Positions 56,195 through 64,000 of a stretch of DNA of 64,000 bases are shown piece by piece. A program made the position numbers and the translations under genes. Origin of the DNA: Amorphophallus konjac (taxonomy: Eukaryota > Streptophyta > Magnoliopsida > Alismatales > Araceae); NCBI GenBank assembly GCA_022559845.1, contig CM040126.1, positions 121,868,886 through 121,932,885 on the forward strand, written 5' to 3'. A model generated the notes under the pieces. That model worked only from the letters and a program-made list of their open reading frames with translations, made no database searches and was not told the DNA's origin. Numbering within the stretch: the first letter of the stretch is position 1; the number at the start of each line of letters is the position of its first letter.

Positions 56195-58571
56195 TATTGT
56201 ATATGCCTTGCATATATTTTTGATGATAACTGAACTTTATGTTTGCTTGCACATGTTCTTGCTTGCACATGTTCTTGATGTCATTGTGCACTCATGTTGT
56301 TGTTCAAATATGGTTGATATGGCAAATGGCTTTTGAGGCAGGCTCAAACATGTTGGTTAAATGCATTGCTATATGGTCTTGATTCTTGGTTGGAATTGCT
56401 GGTTTTCCAAGAGGTTTCATAGCTTTTAACCGTGAACAAAGTCTTTGTGCATCTCATGATGTATTAACCTTGACTATCTTGAATTGTAGGATAAAACATC
56501 ATGGTGGTCGCTTGGAAGGTACAACAACGTGTGGATAAGGACATTGCTATCTACAATCTAAAGCAAGTGGTAAATCTTGTCTACACTCTTCAAGAACCCT
56601 TGGTAAGGCTATGGTATTCTCTTCAAGAACCCTGGGTAAGGCTATGGCATTCTCAATTCTGGTAAAGCAAGTAAAGTCGACTAGTCTCCATGGGAAGTTG
56701 ATTTGGTCTGATGTGAAAAGTTTCTTTATGCTTGAACATATGAATTTGATTGTTGGTGGATTTATTGACTTAACCTTGATCAATATATTAGAAGCTATGA
56801 TACTCAGGCTTTCAAAGGTTTCTCATGCATATCTCTTCATGTGCTCTTAATGGGTTGAACTTGTTCCTTGCATTTCCATAAAGAATCATTTTGAAATGAG
56901 ATTTCATGAGTCTTTTGCATAATGTTGAATGCATTCCGTGCATAATCAAAGCCAGATTTAAACTAAAATGCATGAATTGAATGAGGATATGAACCTCAAA
57001 AGGATCATGTTTCAAAAGCCAAGAATGAGTCCAAACTAACTCAAATTGAATGGAACAAAGTGTGGTCTTACAGTATATTCTATAATGATATGATCCATGG
57101 ATTGAACTATGTTGTTTTGCAGGATTTCCAGAGTTCGGTCGACCTGGAAGATTGGTCCGGTCGACCTGATTTACTAGCACCTAGAAATCTGAACTTTTCC
57201 AGATTTCGGTCGACCGCCAACCCAGGGCCGGTCGACCGATTTTCCCAACGCTGAAAAGTTCAAACTCTGTAAATTTCCGGTCGACCGCCCCTTCTGCCGG
57301 TCGACCGCCAGCCCCGAGGCAGCTTTTGTTGACTTTGTTTCTTGAGCGTGTTCAAAGCTTTCCTCTTTGACTTTTTGGTCTAAAAGCCTCCCAACTTGCC
57401 TAAAATCGTGCATCTGGTTTCTGTCTTGTCCCTTGACCATCCTAGGTCTTATAAAAACAACTCTTGAGCCAAGAAATCCTAAGAAGCAAGGGGGTCAAAG
57501 GGAGGCTATCAAAGGAGAAAAAGAGCTACAGGAACAACTCTGTGAACAGTGATCTGTCCAGAAGTTCTTCATCAAACCTCAAGCTTTTCAAAATCTAGAA
57601 AAAGCCAATCAATTGGGAATCAAGTAGAGAAGCAAGCTTCATTCAAAATATGCATCATCTACTCAGGGGGAGCCTAAATCAGAAGTTTTTCATTTGTGTT
57701 TCTTCTGCTAAATTTCTTGAGCTTCATGTGTGTAATCTTCTAAATCTGTGAACATTAGTGTGTGTGTGTGTGTGGATCATTTCAGATCTACACTTGTATG
57801 TGTGTGTGTGGATTGTTTCAAGATCTACACTTGTGGGTGTGTGGATTTACCTAGATCCGTATGTTTGTGTGTGTGTGTGACCGTCTTCGTACGGTCGTGT
57901 GGTTTATTGTGCTGCGGTTGTTGCAGTGTGTGTGTGTGTTTGTGATCCGGTCATCAGATCGTGTGGGAGACTTCTTCTCCGTGTGTGTGTTGGGGCGTGT
58001 CCCGGTGTGTGTGTGTGTGTAGGCGTCACCCTATGTGTGTGGTTGGAGTGTGTCTCCGTGTTGGGATTCATCCCCGTGCTGGTTTACAGTAGTGAAGCCT
58101 CACCGGGTTTTGGTGAGGGGTGGACGTAGGTTGCCGTCGTTGCATCCGAACCACCTTAAAAATCATCGTGCATTGTGGTTTGAATTATGTGGTTTGGCTC
58201 ATTTCTTCTACCACCATTCCGTGTGATTGTTAGTGCAGATTATTGTTTCAGGTTTGATCTTTCAGATTTAGCATAATCAGTCTTTTATCTAAATAGATCT
58301 TTGGTATATCAAAAGGTGTTTTTGAATCGACAAGATCACTCTTGTCAGGACAATAGCATCTTGTGTGAGTAGAATCCCTGGATTCACACCTCCGCCTTGT
58401 ACCAAGGAACTATCGTGGAGATAGATTTTGATAAATCTAGCTTGTGGTTAAACAGATTTGAATTCCTAGTTGACGCTTCATCATACTCCTTTACATTGGG
58501 TAAAAATTTGTTAAAAGTTGTAATCACCCAATTCACCCCCCCTCTTGGGTGTCATTGATCGCGGGACTTCA
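56195..58571 (+). repeat. Solo copia LTR (2377 bp), Copia-C-related
   Basis: Starts TATTGTATATGCC (TG changed to TA) and ends gatcgcgggacttca, with GCCTC on both sides and no internal region. It shares with the Copia-C LTR the end sequence, the caccccccctcttgggtg box, the GT-rich tract (57750-58030), the GGTGGTTCGG-type segment near 58145 (inverted) and the GTCGAC array. It is in the opposite orientation to the Copia-C LTR. Solo LTRs arise by recombination between the two LTRs of an element. Cys/Val-rich frames in the GT tract are not genes. Confidence 0.88.
57137..57307. repeat. GTCGACC palindrome array in the solo LTR
   Basis: Six GTCGAC cores (first at 57138, last at 57300), in CGGTCGACC context, in pairs. 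Confidence 0.9.
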
Positions 58572-58576
58572 GCCTC
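58572..58576 (+). repeat. Target-site duplication GCCTC (right copy)
   Basis: Identical to 56190-56194. Confidence 0.88.
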
Positions 58577-60124
58577 CACAAAGCAAGGGCCCTGGTGACC
58601 ACTCGCACACTCTTTGCGGCCAGATCCGTCAGCTCCTTCTCGGTCCACCCTTGATCAAACACCTCGGTGCGCTCGCGCCATTTGACGCTCTTGTTCATAA
58701 GGTCGACCACCGTCGTAATACCTGCATGCCCAATCATAGCCTCCTCAGGCGGCAGATACTGGGCATGTGGGAGAACCTCGGAGGGCGGAAGGTGATCAGC
58801 TCCGTCAGTGATGGGGGCTTTGCCCTTGTCACGCCTCTCCCCCACGGGGGTAGGTGCAGGGGGAGAAATTATGGACTCTTCGGCCGACGGCGGCGACGGA
58901 ACTTCAAGAGGAGGAGGCGCCATAGACGTCAACGGCGGCGGAGCCCGACTTCGGGCCAGAGCAGAAACTTTGCTCCTCTTCTTCGGGTGACACTGGCTAT
59001 CCAGCGCCGCCAACTCATCCACGGTTAGTGGGACACGATCACCACCAGCCATGGTGGACTCCCCTTCAGCAGTGCTGGCGGCCCCCTCGGAGATGTCCTT
59101 CCAAGCACTTGACCCGCCGCTGGCTGCAGAAGCTATCGTTGGGCCCACCAGGGGGACGCCTGCAGGGACTGAATACTGAAGCCGTCCCAGAGCAAATGCG
59201 ACCTCGGCCTGGGGGGCAACGACTGTCACCTGGCCGGCCCCCGGATCGACATGATCTATGGGGTGAGGAGCGCTCCGCGGCAACTCGACGATCTCGTACC
59301 ACAGCTCCGATGACTTCTGAGCCCCTGGAAAGACAACACAAGAAACATTAGCTCGGTTCGCCACAGGCGGGCTGGGAGAAAATCAAAGTCAATACCCAGA
59401 GGCAGTAGGGGGCTCCTCCCCAACTCCCGAAGCACCGCCGAAGTCAGCTCAAAATTGGCGTTGTGAAGGGGGAAGCGGAGAAGAGCCTTTATCTTCGTAG
59501 CTTCCTATCAGCCCATTGGGGGCGGAAACCCACGAACCTCCAGGGACCGCGAACACTCACCCTGGTGACATATACAAAATGCTCTACCCAACGCTTGAGG
59601 TTGGACGTAGCCTCAGAGACACTGACGAGGTGTCAGTTGGGCCTAGCCTTGAAGTAGGTGAAGGCAGTGTCAGAAGGCCAGTTCTGGAGACAGTAGAACT
59701 GCCGGAAGAGATGAGCAGTTGGCTCCACTGAAGCCTTCTTGCACACAAAGATAAAACCACAGAGGATGTGGTAGGAATTAGGGGAGAGGTTCCCTGGTTG
59801 CCGGCCATAATGGTGAAGAACATAATCGATGAAAGGATGAATCAGAAGATGGAAGCCCGCCTGGAAAGAAGCTATAAAGACCATGCTACCGCCCAGAGGC
59901 CAACTCAACATATTGTCATCCACGGCCGAGAAGACAATGTTGAATTCAGAAGGAATCTGGAAGGCTTCCCGCAGCCCGTGAACCACCCTATATGCTACTA
60001 ACGACGGAGAATGGGGACGACTAGTGCCTGCGCCTGAAGTGCTTGGGGCACCACCACGGCCAGGATCCACCTCTTCGACAGAAGATGTGGGGCGGATGCG
60101 ACGAGCTTTCCTATGAGGTGGCAT
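58577..60124 (-). pseudogene. Tat antisense ORF, N-terminal segments
   Basis: Minus strand from the ATG at 60122-60124 (MPPHRKARRIRP). Residues 45-155 resemble the 'putative gypsy type transposon' domain of plant retroelement ORFs (FQAGFHLLIHPFIDYVLHHY, LSPNSYHILCGFIFVCK, HLFRQFYCLQ). After a non-coding gap (59365-59632, which could be an intron or decay) a second open stretch runs 59364-58577, Pro/Ser-rich with PAPTPVGERRDKGKAP, then a helical part ending at the solo-LTR insertion. It continues at 56189 and 48502. An antisense gene between pol and the 3' LTR is known in Tat elements such as Grande. Product function is unknown. Confidence 0.75.
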
Positions 60125-60557
60125 GGCTACAGTACACAGAGAAACACAGAAGAAGGAAGAAAACCCTCACCAGGCGAAGGAAGAAGAAGCCTATGAAAGG
60201 CACGACAACCAACAGGATGTGGATGGAGTTCTCGGGGAAACCTCACAGTGACCCTTATAATCATCTACGATAGATCGATGCTTCCAAGCCGTAGGGTAGG
60301 TGAAAAGGCGCCTGCCGCTATCATGGTACGGTCACCAAGGCCAGTCGTCTGTTCGGAGCCCACGCCCCCAGACGACCGAGACCAACGTCATAATTGCAAC
60401 AGTGGCACCTGCCACCGCCAGAGGCGCCTTGCGCGCCAAGCATGCAGATGGGACCGCTAATTCTCTTGATACGATGAGATCATCCTCGAACCCATTGCTC
60501 TAAACAACCATCTTGTGATCGACTCTCAGCTCCCTGCAAAAGTGCTCGGCAACTGAG
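60125..60557. other. Region upstream of the antisense ORF
   Basis: Would contain the promoter of the antisense gene; no clear TATA box is seen on the minus strand. No gene. Confidence 0.4.
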
Positions 60558-60571
60558 AGTAGGGGGGCTAG
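60558..60571 (+). other. Polypurine tract of the Tat element
   Basis: agtaggggggctag next to the 3' LTR start. Confidence 0.75.
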
Positions 60572-61499
60572 TGAGGAGGGTAAAACTAGCCCGGCCCATG
60601 ACCGGCATATTTTAATGAGCCCAATCCAACTCCGGATCTGCAGCGTGCCCAAGGGGTGCCCAGCAGCCACAGCCCATTAAGGTGTGGCCCACTATGGCTC
60701 AACATCGGATTCGACAGCGCAAAAAGGCTACGGCCCAGGCACAATAACCGCTGGAGAACCCTCCGGGGACCGACCTTTATCCCCCACGGCGTCGGCCTTG
60801 ACCCCATAACGGGCGAGCACGCCCCACAAGCGCCGTAAGACTCTCTCAGGGACCAACCAACGCCGGGGTAATCGCCTTCCAATGGGAAACTCCCGCTACA
60901 ATCACGGGAGGCGTTACTCTACTACCCATGCCCTTCCCTGTTAAGGGATAGGCCTCATGCTCCAGGACAACCCCCTATAAAAGGGACCTCTACTATCCAC
61001 GCCGTTCCCTGTTAAGGGATAGGCCTCATGTTCCAGGACAACCCCCTATAAAAGGGACCTCGACAGAGAAGAGAGGTACGGTGGATCATTCTGCCAAATC
61101 GCTACACAAGAGAATAGAGCTACTAGCCCTACTACAGAAAGAGAGAAGCGATGATAGTCTGCGCCTATAGGAAGGATTCCTCTGCACGACCTTACCACCC
61201 AGCAAGCACTCACCGAGTGAACACTGGGAGTGGCGAGCACTCGTCTGGAGGATCTACACGGCCCATCAACCTTCTACTACGGCCTCTCTCTCACTCTCTC
61301 GCCTGCTCTTCTCTACTCTTTACTAATCCTTTGCTAACTTAAGCATCAGAGGGCTGTCCCCTGGGGTAACACCCGGGACTCCTTCTGAAGGCCCCTTGGC
61401 TTTGGTGCTTATAGGCTTCCACGGGTGCTGGACGAGCTTCCCCATTCAATAAATAGAGAAGGTGGTACGTGGCATAGAAACTAGATTTCTACCTCTACA
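60572..61499 (+). repeat. 3' LTR of the Tat element (928 bp)
   Basis: Same ends as the 5' LTR but 70 bp longer, because of a 71-bp tandem duplication around 60918-61060 that doubles the TATA box (60975 and 61046). Confidence 0.93.
60975..61053 (+). promoter_or_regulatory. Duplicated TATA boxes in the Tat 3' LTR
   Basis: Two ctataaaa boxes 71 bp apart, each with the same flanks (accccctataaaagggacct). Confidence 0.8.
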
Positions 61500-61504
61500 C
61501 AAAC
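61500..61504 (+). repeat. Target-site duplication of the Tat element (right, CAAAC)
   Basis: One base different from caaat at 35326-35330. Confidence 0.75.
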
Positions 61505-61509
61505 TATAA

Positions 61510-63106
61510 GAGTTTTGGCATGAAAATAGCATAAGTTTAAAGAAGGTATTTGAAACATGAAAGACATGAAACCTAACATGTTTAGTGCACAATATAACGA
61601 AGTTCATAAATGTACAGTCACAACTAGGAATAAGGCCTAATTACCTAGGCTCAACATATGTATAATAGGGTCAATCTGTAATCTGTTTGGAGTTAACAGG
61701 TAGCAGGACACAGAAACGTAGAAGCGGTCTCGGGAGGACAGTTTCTGACAGTACCGGTTCTACTGGGACCGCTTGAAGAGGTTTGGCGGTCGCTGGTAGA
61801 CCGTTTCTATCCTGTCGACTAGACAAGTAAAAATAGAGCAATAAAAGCCTATTCTAGGGTAAACTATGCATGGAAACTCTAGTAAACATGAAGGTAAGTC
61901 ATGATAGAAGAAAAGTGATGCATGGAGGTGCATAGATTTGCGTGAATTAAATTAAAATTATCAATTTCTTATTAAGGGTATGATTCATGCATGCTATGAT
62001 AACCTAGTTGTGTAGTGATAGAAAAACGTAAAATACTCCATGTATACTCAATGAAAATAGGAGAAAACAGAGGGCTTTTACTCCTAACACGTTGTTTTTG
62101 CCATCCATGAGATAACCTACCTCTGTGACAAGCTTTCGACTTTGAATTTCTAACTGGAAGATCGCTCAGGTTCCTGCACGTCCTGTGCCAAATCAGCAAA
62201 TTTCCACCCCTCTATCTTCTGATTCTCTTGACCTATATTCGTGAAAATTAGAGGGTAGGTAGAAGATAAAAAGGAGAACAAAAAGTTCTAAAGACACAAC
62301 ATGAACTAACCTTGTTTATGGCTTCTAATCTCCTGATCTTCACTGGACTAGCGCACTATTTCCTGTGCAGCCTGTAGCGAACCAGCGACTTGCAGACGCC
62401 CTAATTCTTCAACGGCTGGGTCTTCTAGCACGAAAATTGGAGGGGAGTTAGATAAAACTAAGGAGAACAAAATCTTCTAAAGAATTAACTTGAGAAGATG
62501 TATCCTTACCTTCGAATTACGCGAGCCAACATTAGGGTTCACATGGGTCAAAGTTAGGGTCTATTTATAGGGTTTTGAGTTAAGGCTGAGGATTTGATCG
62601 AGTTGGGAGTCCTAATTAGGAGTAGGATTTATCCCTAGAGTGTTCTAGAGAGTCTCCCATGTCAGATAGCTTCGATCCAAGGCGATTTGGTTGCCAAAGA
62701 TCCAAGCTTTTCATGTTTCTTTCATTCACGAAATTAGAAGGAAATAGCGGCCATGTCTAGATCGCTATAATGAGGTGGCGGTCTCGCGATAGGCCGCCAT
62801 TTCGTAATTATTCCAAAATTTTTATTTTTTCTTATTATCTCTAATTTATCCCATTAATTTACCTGTTTATCCTATTTTAAATCCACAAATTATCCAAATT
62901 ACGTTTCTAGTAATGGGCTTGGGCCTAAGGGCTTGGATTTGGGTCTTGTGGGCCTATTTAGGTGGATTTAAACATAACATAATATCTGGACCTTTAAATA
63001 AATATTAAATAGACCTATATTCATAAAATATCTCATTAAGTCTATTTAAATACGTAATAACTATATTAAATCTCAGAAAATTCCTAAAAAATTCTCGGGC
63101 GTTACA
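61510..63106 (-). repeat. Gypsy-2 5' LTR, 5' half
   Basis: The minus strand starts TGTAACGCCCGAGA at 63106, a classic gypsy LTR start. AT-rich, with gcggtc/gaccg motifs at 61720-61810 and 62762-62802 like those in the other half. The right flank tcatc (63107-63111) would be its target copy. No gene is visible. Confidence 0.75.
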
Positions 63107-63907
63107 TCATCTGTCATATAGTATCTAGCTGAAGGGGAGTTGAATAATTTGTTTTCATGTCATAATGCGTTGTAATCCTCATACCTTTATCATATCATGA
63201 CTACATAGTATATCAAATGGTGACATGTGGATGGTACTTTAAGCTTGTCTAAAAACTATCACTACGTGTGAGGCGATCTTCAGATCTAAGTTCTCCGCTT
63301 GGTACTATGAGTCAATTATTCAAAGGCTACATATGGGATTAGAATTTCACTGAACATTTCAAAAACTATTGCACATATTAAGGGGGAGTTGCTAGCTTAG
63401 TCATGTGATTTTTGATGAATATGAATTGAGACTGACAAATCAAGTCATTTCAATTTTGAATGCAGATCACATTCTCAAACTCAAGTGAAGATGGACCATC
63501 TCAGGTCAAATATGGATCAACTCAAGGAATCCATTGCAAGGATGAAGTTGATTAGGATCCCTCAATTGAAACACTCCAAGAGCATCAAATGCAACACCCC
63601 AATCTGCCTAGATCTTCAACGCTCTTGAAGGATCACCCTGTTGAAAACATCATCGGTAATCCTGTAGATGGTGTAAACACTAGATCCTCACTAAGGCTAT
63701 CGGAAGAAGAGGATCTGATGGCTTTAATCTCTCAAGAAGAGCCTAAGGATATTCATGAAGCTCTTCAAAATGAATTCTGGATCCAGGCTATGCATGAAGA
63801 GCTACACCAGTTTGAAAGAAACAAGGTGTGGTCTCTTGTGTCGCGTCCTAAGAATCATCCCATAATTGGAACCCGATGAGTTTTCAGAAATAAGCTAAAT
63901 GACACGA
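63107..63907 (+). pseudogene. Copia fragment: non-coding module then RT start (Copia-C family)
   Basis: 63112-63470 is homologous in inverted orientation to 28140-28560 of Copia-C. It is followed by the linker and RT N-terminus (63589-63879): HPVENIIGN, GVNTRSSL, EEPKDIHEALQNEFWIQAM, FERNKVWSLVSRPKNHPIIGT, then a TGA in place of the next Trp or Arg codon and FRNKLN. It is cut on the left by the Gypsy-2 LTR and on the right by the LTR at 63908. No integrase is seen before the RT. Confidence 0.85.
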
Positions 63908-64000
63908 TGTAACACCCTCAAATAAAGCTAAGTTGTACTATATATCACCGAGACACCTTTTGAAGTATCGGCTCAGTTCTTGTAAAGAACTCCAAAGTTA
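63908..64000 (+). repeat. Start of a further LTR at the window edge
   Basis: TGTAACACCCTCAAATAAAG begins abruptly within copia RT sequence. TGTAACACCC is a very common gypsy LTR start. The left flank cacga (63903-63907) would be its target copy. Only 93 bp are visible. Confidence 0.55.

Larger units (their letters stand above)
35331..61499 (+). mobile_element. Tat-type Ty3-gypsy element with three nested insertions
   Basis: LTRs at 35331-36188 and 60572-61499, primer site TGGCGCC, gag, protease, RT, two RNase H domains and integrase in plus orientation, then a tandem repeat, a small ORF and a long antisense ORF before the 3' LTR. Removing the insertions (39148-43632, 48508-56053, 56195-58571) leaves about 11.7 kb, normal for the lineage. 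A second, archaeal-type RNase H and an antisense ORF are lineage traits. The two LTRs differ at many sites, so it is older than Copia-B. Confidence 0.9.

Noticed and set aside
57748..58129. Cys/Val-rich frames in GT-rich DNA
   Set aside because: They are translations of a GT microsatellite in the solo LTR; the same occurs in the CA-rich parts of the other copia LTRs (1356-1675, 31207-31619).

Overview
This window is plant (angiosperm) nuclear DNA built entirely of nested retrotransposons. I found no cellular gene, rRNA, tRNA or CRISPR array. Every protein-like frame belongs to Ty1-copia, Ty3-gypsy or LINE polyproteins. The Met-tRNA-type primer sites, chromodomain gypsy elements, a dual-RNase-H Tat-type gypsy element and long-LTR Sirevirus-like copia elements all point to a large, repeat-rich angiosperm genome. 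The species cannot be named from this.

Layout, left to right. 1-3654: the 5' end of a minus-strand Sirevirus-like copia (Copia-A), sitting in the 5' LTR of a decayed Tekay-like chromovirus (Gypsy-1, 3655-12041). 12112-13572 and 24083-24550: a minus-strand LINE cut in two by a young, nearly intact 10.5-kb Sirevirus-like copia (Copia-B, 13573-24082, TSD GAGCC, LTRs about 99% identical). About 24550-32561: a minus-strand copia (Copia-C) whose protease and integrase are replaced by non-coding DNA and which has an extra ORF after pol. 32562-34070 and about 61510-63106: the split 5' LTR, primer site and leader of a minus-strand gypsy (Gypsy-2), itself inserted in a plus-strand copy of the Copia-C family (63107-63907). 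A possible solo LTR (34071 to about 61504) lies in that Gypsy-2 LTR and carries the Tat-type gypsy (35331-61499). The Tat element holds three further insertions: a gag-only element (39148-43632, TSD AAGTT), a minus-strand gag plus chromodomain element (48508-56053, TSD CTTAG), and a solo copia LTR (56195-58571, TSD GCCTC). At 63908 another LTR begins inside the copia fragment and runs off the window.

Only Copia-B looks potentially competent. Its gag, coiled-coil ORF and pol share one frame, broken by two stop codons, and all integrase, RT and RNase H motifs are present. The other elements are decayed, chiefly by C-to-T and G-to-A transitions, as expected of methylated silenced DNA. Several are, or descend from, non-autonomous elements that would need proteins in trans.

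The most unusual features are: (i) a 311-codon ORF of unknown function with an internal duplication, lying where the pol core should be in the 48508-56053 element; (ii) a non-coding module replacing protease and integrase, shared by two separate copies of the Copia-C family; (iii) family-specific arrays of short palindromes in almost every LTR, including GTCGAC arrays that in Copia-B also run through coding sequence; (iv) a long antisense gene in the Tat element.
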